DNA of 64,000 nucleotides from Phyllostachys edulis (taxonomy: Eukaryota; Streptophyta; Magnoliopsida; Poales; Poaceae). Each line of letters begins with the position of its first letter. Positions within the stretch are counted from its first letter, which is position 1. The translations under genes were made by a program, and so were the position numbers. Location of the stretch: assembly GCA_036346405.1 (NCBI GenBank), contig CM070568.1:1451674-1515673 (forward strand). Direction: 5' to 3'. Under the pieces are notes generated by a model that saw nothing but the letters and a program-made list of their open reading frames with translations, was not told the origin of the DNA and searched no databases. This document shows, piece after piece, positions 42,196-60,205 of the stretch.

Positions 42196-45100
42196 ATATT
42201 GTAGTTCCCTTCGGAATGACCAATGCCCCTGTTGTATTTATGAATTTAATGAATAAATTATTCATTAAATATCTAGACAAATTCATCGTTGTCTTCATCG
42301 ACGATATCCTGATCTACTCTAAAAGTGAGGAGGAACATTTGCAGCACCTCACTATCGCCTTGGAGATTCTCCAAGAAAACCAACTCTTTGCCAAATTCAC
42401 TCAGTGTGAATTTTGGCTCGACCAAGTAGCATTCCTAGGACACATTATATCTGGAAGAGGAATGGAAGTGGATGCTTCTAAAATTGAAACTATCACCTCA
42501 TGGAAGCATCCAACAAATATTACAGGAATTAGAAGTTTTCTGGGATTCGCAGGATATTACAGAAGATTCATAAAAGGGTTTTCCCAAATCACCTCTCCCC
42601 TCACAAAACTCCTAAAGAAAGACGTGAAGTATGTATGGTCGGACATATGTGAGAAAAGTTTCTAGGAGTTAAAGCAACGCTTAATCACATCACCGATCCT
42701 AGCCCTACCTAAAGACGGAGTCGAATACGTGGTATATTGCGATGCATCAAAGTATGGACTAGGATGTGTGTTAATGCTAGATGAGAAAGTCGTCGCCTAT
42801 GCTTCTAGGCAATTGAGGCCTCACGAGATGAATTATCCCATTCATGATCTCAAATTGGGAGCTATAGTGTTTGCCCTAAAGATTTGGAGACACTATCTCT
42901 ATGGATCTAAGTGCACATTGTACAGCGACCACAAAAGCCTCAAATACATCTTTACCCAGAAAGAGCTAAATATGAGGCAAAGAAGATGGTTAAAGTTAAT
43001 TAAAGACAACGATCTAACCATAAATTACCACCCAGGAAAAGCCAACGTGGTAGCTGATTCCCTAAGCCAAAAAACTCAATGCCATCACCTTTCTGCTAAA
43101 AATCACGCCTTGGACCTAATTCACGCCTTGGCCAGAATGAGAATAGAAGTGAAAACTATCACTTCACAAGCTACTATTGAAGCCATGGTATTTTATTCTA
43201 CCCTTCGTGACCAAATACAAGAACAACAACTTTCCGATCCCTTCATCATAGAAGAAATCCAAAGGATTAAATCAGAACAACCCTCGAAATTCAACATAGA
43301 TGATTCCGGAGTCTTATGGCGACAAGCCCGGATCTGTGTTCTCGACAATCCTCAAATTAAAGAGACCATACTATGTGAAGCCCATGATACCCAATACTCA
43401 ATACATCCGAGAAGCACAAAAATGTATAGGGATTTAAGAGAAAACTTTTGGTGGGCAAACATGAAGAGAAACATAGCAGAATATGTAGGTCGGTGTAGCA
43501 CCTATAAAAGGTCAAAGCTGAGCACAAACGCCCAGCGGGATTGTTAACACCCTTAGAGATACCTGAATAGAATGGGAAGATATATGTATGGATTTTATAA
43601 CATGCCTTCCCTTAACCCTCAAAAAGAAAGATGCAATTTGGGTTATTGTGGACCGTCTTACCAAATCGGCCCACTTCGTTGCCACCAACCAGAAATATTC
43701 AATGGATAGACTAGCTGAACTCTACCTGGAGAGGATAGTCACTCTACACAGAGTACCAAAGACCATCACGTCCGATAGAGGATCAATATTTACTATAGGT
43801 TTTTGGAAAAGCTTACACACTGCCTTGGGCACCAACCTCAACGTGAGCACAACCTATCACCCACAAACTGATTGCCAGAGTGAAAGTGTAAATCAGATCT
43901 TGGAGGACATGCTACGAGCCTGTGTGCTGAACTTCGGAGACTCATGGGAAAACATTTGGCTTTGACGAAGTTCGCATACAACAATATCTACCAAGCTAGT
44001 ATTCAAATGGCACCATAAGAAGCTCTCTACGGCAGGAAGTGTAGATCACCCATCTATTAGTATGAAGTTGGATAAAGACCATTACTAGGCCTTGAACTTG
44101 TACAGGAGAATGATGAGAAAGTACAGAGAATTAGAGAGTGTCTCAAGATTGCTCAAAGTAGGCAAAAGAGCTACGCAGACCAACATAGAAGAGACCTACA
44201 ATTCGAAGTGGGGAGTTATGTGTATTTAAAGGCGACGAGGATTAAAAGCTCTATGTATTACTTTAATACATAACTAAAAGACCATATGTCTTTGTGGTCG
44301 TAACCCCTAAGGCTAACGATTCCTGTGGTCATAAGGATTCCAGATGTTACATAATGGGAACCCTGATCGGATGAGGTCCTGTACCCAGTCCCCGACCAGA
44401 TTCATGATTCTAAGACACTAACAACAACCACCATACGGTTGAGTGCCTCATAGGCACACAACCGCCGAACGGTTGATACTTTACCAACTATTGCCTCGCT
44501 CTGACCAATTGTGACACTTCCAACAGGCTTCTCTTCAAGAAGTAACTGCCACCACTTCGTCGACTATTTAAAGGAGAACACAAGTAGCAGAAGGCAATCC
44601 AATTCGAAAGATCAATAGACGATTGGTTTTTCATCTGAAGTATTAGCATAGCAATTAGTACACCAAGTGTAATTAGAGCTAGTCCACTGCCTTGTCAAGG
44701 GCACCCCCTGTAAAGGATCTAGTTCATAGCAATAAAGAGCAATCACATTCTCTCCCAAAAACTCTTTGCCATTTTTCTCTTTTTATTTCATAAGATCGGC
44801 GACTCAATCATCGACAAAAGGTATCATCTATGCGCAGGGTGCGCCGATTTGGATTAAAAGGGAAATTAAGTCCACGGTATGTTGGACTATTTTGGATTCT
44901 AGAGCATAAAAGCACCCTAGCGTATAAATTAGAATTACCGAGTTAGTTATCAATGATTCACGACGTATTCCATGTCTCACAACTCAAAAAATGCTTGAGA
45001 GAGCCATCGCAACACCTAACCAATCTCAACATATCACTACAAGATGATCTAACCTATGAAGAGCATCCAGTGAAAATTCTAGCGATAGAAGACCGACAGT

Positions 45101-45215
45101 TAAGGAACCGGACCATACGTTCGTGCAAGGTACAGTAGAAGAACCACTCCATCAGTGAAGCTACATGGGAAAAGAAAGAAGAACTACACGAAGCCTACTC
45201 CAACCTTTTCAAGTG
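42196..45215 (+). pseudogene. Ty3/gypsy RT(C-terminal)-RNase H-integrase half
   Basis: Plus-strand reading: VVPFGMTNAPVVFMNLMN, the RT active site VVFIDDILIYSK (42285-42320), FLGHIISGRGMEVD, FLGFAGYYRRFIKGFS; RNase H with VVYCDASKYGLG and SDHKSLKYIF; the HHCC zinc region (H..H...C..C) of integrase; and the core MDFITCLPL...VDRLTKSAHF...TSDRGSIF...TTYHPQTDCQSE. The 3' part includes IHDVFHVSQLKKCLRE (44953). Stops occur at 42663, 43545 and 43964, and a solo LTR interrupts it at 44254. Integrase would insert the cDNA. This copy is dead. Confidence 0.92.
44254..44826. mobile_element. Solo LTR inserted in the gypsy integrase region
   Basis: A 573-bp block starts TGTATTACTTTAATAC and ends AAAAGGTATCA, bracketed by TCTA (44250-44253 and 44827-44830). 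It splits the gypsy reading between ATRIKSS and MRRVRRFGLKGKLSPR, which join when it is removed. The block has a TATTTAAA box (about 44567), AATAAAG signals (about 44734) and a CA end, as expected of an LTR. The 4-bp duplication is one base shorter than usual. Confidence 0.65.
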
Positions 45216-45245
45216 AAATTGAATTTCAGGGGCAAAATTTTCCTT

Positions 45246-45258
45246 GGGGGGGGGAGGA
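45246..45258 (+). other. Polypurine tract of the plus-strand gypsy half
   Basis: A run of nine Gs followed by AGGA lies 30 bp after the end of the pol reading and directly before TGAAAGGACCC, the likely first bases of the 3' LTR. It is the primer site for plus-strand DNA synthesis. Confidence 0.7.
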
Positions 45259-47550
45259 TGAAAGGACCCTAACAATTAAACTCATCTAAATAGTAATTAG
45301 CAGTAAATTAAATTCATCTAGACAGTAAGCAAACCGTAATTTCATATTAATATTCATCACATCGCAAAACAGTCTAATACAAGATTATATCATCATGAGT
45401 CATCATCAGAATTTACAATTTGAATTATTACAACAAAAATAAAACATCAATACAATCTCTGAGATTAATTGCAAGAACTCATTACAAGTGGAAATGAAAC
45501 ATTAACACAAGCACGGAATTAATTGCAAGAATTATTTACATCAGATCAAAATAAAAAATACAACTTCAAGTACATTACAAAAGAAAGAAAAATAACACTA
45601 GTATGCTTGCTAAAGAAAAATAACACTAGTATGCTTGGTAGCCTCGAGCACTTGCCTCCTTTTCCTTGAATCGCCCGTAGTAGAGCCTTCCCCACCAACC
45701 CAAAGCTTGGCCCTCTTCCATTCATTCGTTAGCAAAGTCCAAAAGATCGAAAGCGATAAAGTAGAGTTAGAGTAAAGAAATATCGCCGTCAGACAAAGTG
45801 AAGCTCATCGAGGTTCCCAGACTATCCAGGGCCAGTCGGCATCCTCTCACTTCAGTGGGTTTCATCACCCGATAATTATAAAAATCCGACACCCACATTA
45901 TATCGACTTACCTTCGCTGTAGAAAATCCGAAGCATAGTATCAGAGACCTCTTTTCGACAAAAGGTCCTTAAGCCCACAGTCAACTGTGAGAGTGGAATG
46001 GGTAAGGGGAGGGCAAAACTGACATGCACAGGGCAAAAGGAGAGAGGTCAACAGAGAGCCTCCCATTCATAAGCATCCCTCCCTCACAAAGCCTCACAAA
46101 GCATCCACACTCACAAGCCTCATTCACAACCGAGAGCACCCACCTGAGCAAGCAAGCCAAAACCAAACCTCCACATCTCCATCCCACCCATTTCCTTCCC
46201 TAAACCAAAAGCCAACCAACAACAAAGCATCGAGCCAGAGCTCTGCTTGGCCAAGAGCAGGGAGCAAGCTAAGCCTCACCACCCCGTTGCAACCTCCAAA
46301 GCTAACCATAGAGAGGTAGTGAAGGAGGAGAGGAGCTCAAAGGAGACAGGGAAGACCGATGGAGTGAGGGACGACAATAACGTCAACCTAGAACCGTCAA
46401 CAACCACTGAGGACCAAGACAAACCGACAAGAACAAGGAGGGATAGAAGGAACCACCGGGAACACTGGAGAGCTCCATCACCAAACTGGCCAAGCCTTCC
46501 ATTCCCAACCCGGCCGAGCAAAGCAAGGTAGCCCACCATTCATGCCCCCACTTGTATTATCGTTCAATAGGAACCACAACATGTGAGCCGAACTGTGCAC
46601 AGAGAGCATTCATAGAGCAAGGGAGGAACAAGGTAGATAGAGAGAGGGAGTAGAGGAGAGGATACCTCGGTGAGACCACAGCAACCATGGCAACGACGGT
46701 GCACCACCGCCGGCATAACTACGTGCACCCAACGGCCTCGCACTCCCCGTCGTGTGGGAGGCGTCGAGCCCTGCCGTAGCTAGCCACGGCAGCCACCTCC
46801 GTTACCTTCACCATGCGGGAGAATAAAATCAATAAAAATGAAAAATTGAATTAAGCCCAAACCTCGGAACTGAATCAATGAAAGGGGAAAAGGGGGGAAA
46901 TCGAATCCGGGTGAGTACCATATATGTATGTGCATTAAAATTATCTCTCAAAATCAAATCAGATAAAAGAAAGAATAGAAAATAAAAGAGATGAATATAA
47001 GAAAAGAGCGGTCCAGCTGAGAGGTGCAGATGGGTTGTAAGAGTAAATACTAGGGCTGGTAAAGGAGGCCCTTGGCGGGAAAGAGAAAAGGGAAAAGGTG
47101 AGACCCTTTACATATGGATAATATATAAGGACCAACAAAACTCTCATTCGGATAAGGGGTGTATTTAAGTGCCAACCATTTTTCCGTTTCGGTGGGCAGA
47201 AAATACTACATTGTTACATGGCTATACTCTCCACATCGGGTAAGTGATATCGGTTGAGTTATGGAGGAACCCAGTACTGGTAGGAAGAGTCCGAAAGTGG
47301 GGATCCAAGGCGCTATAGTAGTGCTGGTGGAGTGTTGGGTGCGGAGATGACCAGCCCAACCAACATTATGGGAACTCGGTGGAAGACTGAGTGAGCCCTC
47401 GAGGACACCGACGAAAAATAATTGGTGGAGAATTAATCACGTAATATGGAAAACGTTCCGTACTCTGAACTTGACACCACATCAAAGAAAATGCGGGAGA
47501 CCTAGCTTAAGAGAGTTGGGTAAAGTGGTACAAGCCTACGCAATGCTAAA
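45259..47550 (+). repeat. Probable 3' LTR of the gypsy element (right end unresolved)
   Basis: The sequence starting TGAAAGGACCC just after the polypurine tract continues without genes up to the promoter region of the HLH gene. It contains CG-rich patches (46.68-46.81 kb) but no recognisable coding sequence; the ORFs at 46.2-46.5 kb look accidental. A CA end and a 5-bp duplication could not be fixed. Confidence 0.4.
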
Positions 47551-47969
47551 TATCATACCATGAATTCATGCTTGTCTCCTAGATTGGAGTCTACAGTGAC
47601 TGCTAGGGGTCTATCTTCTTACCGAGTGACAAGTAGTCTTTTCAGAATTAAAACTTCCCACTTAATTTCTGATGAATTAATTTTCAAAGAAAGAGATGAC
47701 CTAGAAAATGTGATAACAAACAGAGAAAAGTCATATAGTGTATCTTTGAGTACACTAGTACTTATTCTTGCTATAATCTTCCTTTGTATATATAATATAT
47801 ATGCGCGTGTAGGCACATGCAGATCAGCAAACGAACAAAGACACAGGAAAAATGACAAAGAGTAGGGTTGTTTTTGTCTTAGGATCCTCCGGCAACTAGT
47901 GCATGCATCAGCATTGCAATGATCACTACCGATGGAGCACAGCACAGTACTGTCCATTGCTAGCTAATG

Positions 47970-48075
47970 TATGTCCATGTATATATAACCACGAGATCTC
48001 ATCTTCCTCAAATTCTCAACACAAACACACACACAAACTCTCTCTCTCTCTCTCACACACTTCATTCTGTTTCTC
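47970..48075 (+). promoter_or_regulatory. TATA box and CT-rich leader of the HLH gene
   Basis: TGTATATATAACC at about 47977 is a strong TATA box, some 125 bp before the start codon. It is followed by a (CT)n run at 48039-48054, common in plant 5' leaders. Confidence 0.6.
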
Positions 48076-48100
48076 TCTCTGCGTATGCACAGAGAGAGAG

Positions 48101-53685
<5,585 letters not shown>

Positions 53686-54505
53686 CGGCATGAGTAATAA
53701 GGAGGAAGCGAGAAATCATCAGCTGCCTGTGCGTACGTGTATGGAGAAAACTTGCAGTCCTTGATTGGTCGTAGCGCAAGCTTGCCAGGGATCTTTACAA
53801 GTCACATATATATTTCAGTTGTTCTGTCAAGTAATTTGTTAATTTTCTCAACAAAAAAAAAATCTTTGGCCATCAATAGAACAGATGGGAAAATTAATCA
53901 GCATTGCAAACTTGGTCGATCGGATCTCTAGCTAGTACGACTGCAATATTATTAATCAGAGAGAAGAAGAGATGTAAAAGTACGAACACGTAAATCATTT
54001 ATCATGCTTCGGAACTTCGGATCTCTAGCTAAGCTAGCTAGCTGTACGCCTGTGCGTACGTATGATGTAACACTGGTAGTCTGGTACACGATTTAGCGAG
54101 CAGCGCCGTCGTGATCTCGACGCACAGGCTCGCGTTCCTGACGGCGAAGTCGTCGTACTCCGGGGAGAACACCACCTGCTCCGCGTGCTTCACCACCGTG
54201 TCCATGGCCCTCTCCTTGATCTCAGCGTCCGCAGCACGTTCCCCGGCTCCGCGGACGCCGCCAGCCGCGCTGAGGAACGGGACGTCGTACTTGTCGGCGG
54301 CGACGAGGAGGGCATGCAGGAGGTGCTCTGTGCACGCACCATCTAGGGCGCCAGTGTAGAGTAAGGCGAGGAGGTGGGAGAGATCGTCGTGGTCGAGCTC
54401 CGGGAGGGAGATGGAGTCGCCGGCGGGGGCCTTGCACTCATCGTCGTCTTGGTCCTTGCCTCGGGGACGACGAGGTCCGGCGAGGAGGACGCCATGGATG
54501 GGGCC

Positions 54506-54675
54506 TGTAGAGAATGAATAGGCAATCAGTTGCCGTGTATTCCATCTCAATATGTATTTATACATGTACAGGTGAAGTAACAAAAGCTTCCTATAACTAT
54601 GGTCTGCCGCACAGCGTGCGCGCGAGACGTGGTCCTATTCCAACTGAACGAGAGAATCGGTCATCCGTTCCAACA
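54506..54675 (-). repeat. Copia 3' LTR
   Basis: A 170-bp LTR, TG...CA on the minus strand, identical by eye to the other copy. It contains TATTTATAC, a candidate TATA box when read on the minus strand (GTATAAATA). Confidence 0.95.
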
Positions 54676-57600
54676 CCCCCCCTCAGTCGATGCATCGGCA
54701 GCGTGGATGGAGAGACTGCGACGAAATTCTTCGAACAATACTTGCGGAAGTCCTTTCGTCATGATGTCAGCAAACTGATGTTGAGTTGGAACATGTAGAA
54801 CACGTAGTCGACCAAGTTGCACCTGTTCGCGCACAAAATGAATGTCGAGTTCGACATGTTTAGTGCGCTTGTGATTTACTGGATTATGAGAAAGGTAAAT
54901 GGCGGAGACGTTGTCGCAGTAGATAACCGTTGCTGTGTCAACACCAATGAGTAGTTCACGAAGAAGATTACGTATCGGCAAAGACTCGGCGGCGCATTCG
55001 CCACGCAATACGATATTCGCTTCGCGCTAGAGCGTGACACCACGGATTGGCGTTTGGATGACCAAGATATGAGCGAGTCACCAAAGAAAACACAGTATCC
55101 TGAAGTGGAGCGACGAGTATCCGGGCACCCAGCCCAATCCGCATCACTATATGCCGTAAGACTGGAAGAAGAGGAAGCACGGATGGATGCACCATAACGA
55201 GACGATCAGCGGATGTAGCGCAAGATGCGCAGCGAGAGCCCAATGTGCATCCGTTGGCGAGTGCATGTGAAGGCAAACTTGGTGAACCGCGTATGCGAGA
55301 TCTGGCCTAGTAAGAGTCATATATTGCAAGGCACCCACGATGCTGCGGTAGAAGGCGCCATCAGACATAGGAGATCCTGTCGAGGTGGAAACTTTAGGTT
55401 TGGTGTCAACCGGAGTTCTTGATGGCGGCGATTGAGCATGCCTGCGTAGCGATCAAGAATGTCTTGACATATTGTTCTTGGTCGAGAAAGAAACCGGAGG
55501 CGAACGATTTAACTTGAATACCAAGGAAAAACCTTAGGGGCCGAGATTAGTCATGCGAAATTCCTTTGTTGAGGCGGGATATGATGCGGTGGAGAAGTGT
55601 GGTGGAAGAAGCGGTGAGGACAATATCGTCGACATAAAGTAGAAGATAGGCGGTATCGGCGCCAGCATGATGGACAAAAGAGAAGTGTCGAAGTAGTTGC
55701 GAGAAGCCAATAGTGTGAATGAAACCGCAAAACGATGGTACCAAGCGCGTGGAGCTTGTTTAAGGCCATAAAGAGAGCGAGAGAGACATACACGATCCGG
55801 AAACTCCTTGTCGACGAACCCGGCCGGTTGTTGGCAGAAAACACGTTCGGTGAGACGGCCGTTGAGGAAAGCATTTTTTACGTCGAGTTGATGAACCGGC
55901 CAATTCCGAGAGGCAGCGATGTGTAAGATAAGTCGAATGGACGCAGGCTTGACCACCGGGGAGAATGTTTGATCGAAATCAAGCCCGGCACGTTGGGTGA
56001 ATCCACGCACCACCCAAATGAGCTTCTGACGATCAATGATCCATCGGGCTTGGTTTTGTTGCGAAATATCCATTTTCCGGTGATGACATGGGCACCCGGT
56101 GGCCGAGGCACGAGTGTCCACGTGTTGTTGGTGCGCAAAGCATCGAACTCGGCCTGCATGGCAGCGCGCCAATCCGAATCGCGCAGCGCGGCACGAACGG
56201 AAGTCGGGATGTCCGGAAGAACGGAGTCGGTGACGACGTGGGCAGCGTAGCGAGGGTTCGGTTTGGAGATGCTGCGCGTGCGCGGGTGATCATCGGGTGC
56301 CGGACTGGTGCGGAGGTTGGAGCTGCAGGGATGGGTGACGCCGAGACAGGATCGGTGCGAGTCCAAAGACGCTGCAGGCGCATTTACAGCGAGCAAGGGT
56401 TTCGAGAGCAACGGCAGAAGTGAGGAAGGAGACGATGGCGTAATCGGCGATTGATGAAGGGCGGGGTCGACCACGGCGAGAAGCGGCGATGGAGCCGGCG
56501 GTGTGGCCACGCGGACAGGAACGGGAAGAATGTCTGGCACGTCCGGTAAGGTGGCAGCAGAAGTGGCCGAAGGCTGCGAGCGCGACAAAGTCCTGTAGGG
56601 AAAGACATGCTCATCGAAAGAAACATGACGGGACGTGAGAACTCGTCCAGTGACCGGGTCAAAACAGCGATAGCCCTTGGTGTCAGCAGGGTAGCCGAGA
56701 AAAACGCAAGGTAGAGAGCGTGGGGCAAGCTTGTGAGGAGCTGTAGCTGAGATGTTAGGGTAACAGAGACAACCGAACACTCGGAGATTAGCATAGTCAG
56801 TCGAGCGAGCAAATAAGAGCTGGTAAGGGGAAGGGCCAGTGCGAGAACGAGAAGGACGTCGGTTTAAAAGATATGTGGCTGTGGCGAGCGCGTCGGGCCA
56901 GAAGGTGGGAGGGATGTCGGCATGAACTAAGAGAGTGCGAACGATATTATTCAGAGTCCGAAGAACGCGTTATTGCCGACCGTTTGTTGAGATGTATATG
57001 GACAAGTAAGGCGAAGAAGAATGCCGTGAGTAGAAAGAAAAGTACGGAAAGCAGTGTTGTCGAATTCACGCCCATTATCAGTCTGAAAGCATAAGATTGG
57101 CAACTGGAATTGTGTAGCAACATAGGCATGAAAAGAAAGTAATGTAGGAAAAACATCTGATTTATTTCGTAGAGGAAAGGTCCAGGTGAAATGGGTAAAA
57201 TCATCTAAGATTACGAGATAAAATTTGAAACCGAATTGCTAACAATGGGCGAAGTCCAGACGCGTGCAATGTAAAAGATGAAAAGGAGAATAGCAACATT
57301 ATTTGATTGTGAGAAGGGAAGGCGAGTATGCTTGCCCAAACGACAAGCATGGCACGTGTGTTGATCTGGTCGGAAGGTGAAGCCGTCATGAAGTACTCGT
57401 TGCATGGAAGAGCCGCCAGATATGGCAAGCCGGCATGCCAAAGCTCGGAAGAGTGATCGGCAAGAAAGGCATGGTGACCGCCGGGAGTATCGCAATGGTA
57501 GAGGTCGCCGGAGTCATCCGTACAATGAGAAGAACCGTCTGCGTGCATAGGTCCTTAATAGAGAAACCAAACGGGTCAAATTCAACCGAGACATGATTAT

Positions 57601-58788
57601 CTTTAGTAAGCTGTCGAACGGAAATTAAATTTTTGACCAAAGCAGGAGAAATAAGAATATTGTTTAGGCGAAGAGAAGAAGAAGACGTGGGAATAAAATG
57701 AGTGCCATGACGATGAACAGGAAGATGGGCGCCGTTGCCGACCATGATGTGAGATGGAATGGTGGAGTGCGGAGGAAGTGACAATACCAGGATTTGAGGC
57801 CATATGGGCAGATGCGCCGGTGTCGAGGACCCAGTCGGAACCAGGTGGCGGCATGTGCTGGAACGCAGTGAGAAGACCGGCCGGGACTGGTGCAGAAGGT
57901 TGCGTGGGGCCGAAAGACGCCGGGTTGGGAAAGACGAATGGCGGTGCTGACGCCATCATGGCGTTGTGCGTCGGTGCGCCAGGGCGGGCGCCGAGGATCC
58001 CGGATCCAGCCGGCCTCCATTGGGGCATCGGCGAACTGACCACGCCCGTCCGGGGTTAGGCGACGCCCACGGGCGCCGGCGCGGCGACCGGCGCGGCGCG
58101 AGTGCCGCCGGAGGCCGCGGGGCGACCATCGGATCGCTGCGCTTTTTCTTGAGCGTGTATGGTTGGTCTTGGGCGGCGTGAAGGAAGGTTGTGGAAGCGC
58201 CGTGTTCTTGCGTGAGGCGATGCCGTGGACCGGTACCGGAGTGGCGGCGAGAAGAGCAGTGGCGGCCTCCATCTTGGCGGTGTGCGCCATGCGATTCTCC
58301 TCCTGCAACAGGTATGAGCGAGTATATAGGAAGGTCGGTGGAGGCAGCTTGGAGGTGAGGACGCCGATCGCGTGACTAAACTTGGAGTTTAGTCCGCGGA
58401 GCGCATTGATGACGAGCGCCTGATCGGAGATCGGATGCCCGACGTCAAAGAGCGTGTCGGCGAGGGTCTTGAGACGAGTGAAGTAGGTGGTGATCGTCAT
58501 GTCGCCTTGGTAGAGGCTGTGGAAGTCTTGAAGTGCGTAGACCACCCGTTGCATGGAGTTGTCGCGGAAGAGACCGCGGATCGCAGTCCAGAGGGAGAAC
58601 GCCGTCGGCTGAGAATGGACAACTGCATCCATGACAGCCTTGGACACCGACGTGTAGAGCCAGGAGACGATCGCATAATCGATCTGAGTCCAATCGGCGT
58701 CGTGGAGGCGTGATCGGGCGTCGACGGTGCGTCGGCGTGGTCTAGAGACCAAATTTGCGGGCGCCATCTCGAAGAAGGTGCGCCACAA
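54663..58788 (-). pseudogene. Copia gag-protease-integrase-RT-RNase H, frameshifted
   Basis: In order on the minus strand: gag (58788-58100) with YAIVSWLYTSVSKAVMDAV and FHSLYQGDMTITTYFTRLKTL; protease WVLDTGASAHMAS (about 57825-57790); integrase and its C-terminal part with MFGCLCYPN and KGYRCFDPVTGRV (56780-56640); reverse transcriptase QTFSPVVKPASIRLIL, QLDVKNAFLNGRL and SLYGLKQAPRAWY (56000-55740); RNase H with GECAAESLPIRNLL and KHVELDIHFVREQ (54990-54830). The reading needs multiple frame changes, for example near 58090, 57600, 57200, 56200, 55550 and 55030. The product cannot be made from this copy as written. Confidence 0.9.
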
Positions 58789-58992
58789 TTGAAATTAGGC
58801 GTCGTCGAGCTCGAGAACAACCGCACATGGGCTCGGATGTTGACGAAGCTGAACCAAACAAAGAATGAAGCGGCGTGGGGCAGGGACAACAAAGGGATTC
58901 TTGAGGAGGAGCCGAAGCGCTCGTGGGGCCGACTCCATGAGGAGATGAGGCGTGAAGTAGAAAAGAAAGGGATCGAAGATAGGTCGATACCA

Positions 58993-59162
58993 TGTAGAGA
59001 ATGAATAGGCAATCAGTTGCCGTGTATTCCATCTCAATATGTATTTATACATGTACAGGTGAAGTAACAAAAGCTTCCTATAACTATGGTCTGCCGCACA
59101 GCGTGCGCGCGAGACGTGGTCCTATTCCAACTGAACGAGAGAATCGGTCATCCGTTCCAACA
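58993..59162 (-). repeat. Copia 5' LTR
   Basis: A 170-bp LTR identical by eye to 54506-54675, next to the primer-binding-like site TGGTATCGACC. Confidence 0.95.
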
Positions 59163-59316
59163 GGGCCGACGAGGCGGGAGGCCGCACGCCGCCACCCGCT
59201 GGTTCGCTGGTGCAAAGGTGGAGAATGATGAGCGAGTTGTGTCTTGATCTAGGATGATACGTCGATTTGTGAAGGTACGACTTTGACGATATAGGCTCCT
59301 AACTGATCACGATCAG

Positions 59317-60205
59317 AACACCAAACAATCGCTAAACCACACTTCGAGTCGTTATCAACCGTGCCAAGAACACGGTTGACTAGAACACGAGGTTTAATTC
59401 CTGTGAGCAATCGAAGAACAAGCAAGAACGAAATACACAAGTAATCTGAAATTACAAATAGGAAATATCAATTCGCACGAGTTGAGGCCTATAAGTCATA
59501 GTTATTGGTCTAGTCGATACAAGAACACACAACGAAGTTTTCACGGTGGAAAAACCAATCTAAACAAGCCTCAAAAACCTAAAAGAGGTGTGCACACAGT
59601 GGAGTCGAACCCTAACTCTATCTCCTGACCCGCCGTCTTGTTTCGACGATCCCGAAGCGCTCTGAACGAATTTGGAGGTGGGGCCAGATCTGTTGGAAAG
59701 GTATCGGAATAAGCTTTCCAAAGCACAAGGACATCCGAATCGGACTCCGTTTGTGAATGTTGTGACATTTTTATTACAAGTCTGTTGGGCTATCCCGAAC
59801 CGAATCCAAGTTGAGTTCTGAGTTGATTCCGAGCTAAAATTCGGTTGGACATGTGAGAGCTCCGAATTAGGCTTAGAAATCTTATCCAAAACTTGGGCTT
59901 TGGATTCTTGGGATTCTCCCCTTTTGCTCTTCCACCGCATGGGCCTTCTTTCTCCATGCTGGCCTCTCCCCCCTCTCGGTTCCAAAGTCTTTCATTTGTC
60001 AAACTTGAGAATGCACAAAGTATTGACATGATGTAGTATTCCATTCTCATGAATAAAAACATTAGGAATAGATAGAAATGAGTTCACCTAAATGTTATGC
60101 TTCTCTGCAAAAGTTTCAGCTCTTTTTTTAAGTTCATGTTGTTCTGAACTGCAACAAAGATTTGACACAACATATGAAACAACATAGCTAATGATGTCAT
60201 CATCA
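59317..60205 (-). repeat. LTR-retrotransposon leader-like segment, direct copy 1
   Basis: The reverse strand carries TTCTTGCTTGTTCTTCGATTGC and CACGGTTGATAACGAC, words typical of rice gypsy leaders. The block from about 59330 to 60205 recurs at 60915-61815 in the same orientation with roughly 90% similarity by eye (for example ...AACACGAGGTTYAATTCCTG... and ...TTATGCTTCTYTGCAAAAGTTTCAGC...). No complete LTR pair was defined. Confidence 0.65.

Larger units (their letters stand above)
54506..59162 (-). mobile_element. Ty1/copia LTR retrotransposon, 4657 bp
   Basis: Two 170-bp LTRs (54506-54675 and 58993-59162) are identical by eye and begin TG and end CA in the element's orientation. The 5-bp target duplication GGGCC lies at 54501-54505 and 59163-59167. 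Just inside the 5' LTR (right side) is TGGTATCGACC, close to the initiator-Met tRNA primer site. Just inside the 3' LTR is a polypurine run of Gs (54676-54682 on the complement). The identical LTRs point to a recent insertion. Confidence 0.96.
54041..59235 (-). pseudogene. BTB/POZ protein remnant split by a copia element
   Basis: BTB proteins serve as CUL3 E3-ligase adaptors. Minus-strand reading of 54505-54041 gives SISLPELDHDDLSHLLALLYTGAL, CTEHLLHALLVAADKYDVPFL, then KERAMDTVVKHAEQVVFSPEYDDFAVRNASLCVEITTALL, typical of a plant BTB domain and its following helices. Between VPFL and KERAM the frame is disturbed: another frame reads RLAASAEPGNVLRTL there, so at least two compensating indels or a deletion are present. 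A copia retrotransposon with target duplication GGGCC is inserted upstream in the reading direction. The sequence continues beyond it at 59163 (reading ..RAASRLVG before joining PIHGVLLAG). No start codon or first BTB strand was recognised, so it is a fragment. Confidence 0.75.

Noticed and set aside
47330..47345. TAGTAGTG as possible right end of the CACTA element that starts at 37771
   Set aside because: No ACAGACGG subterminal repeats precede it and the sequence around it does not match the terminus.
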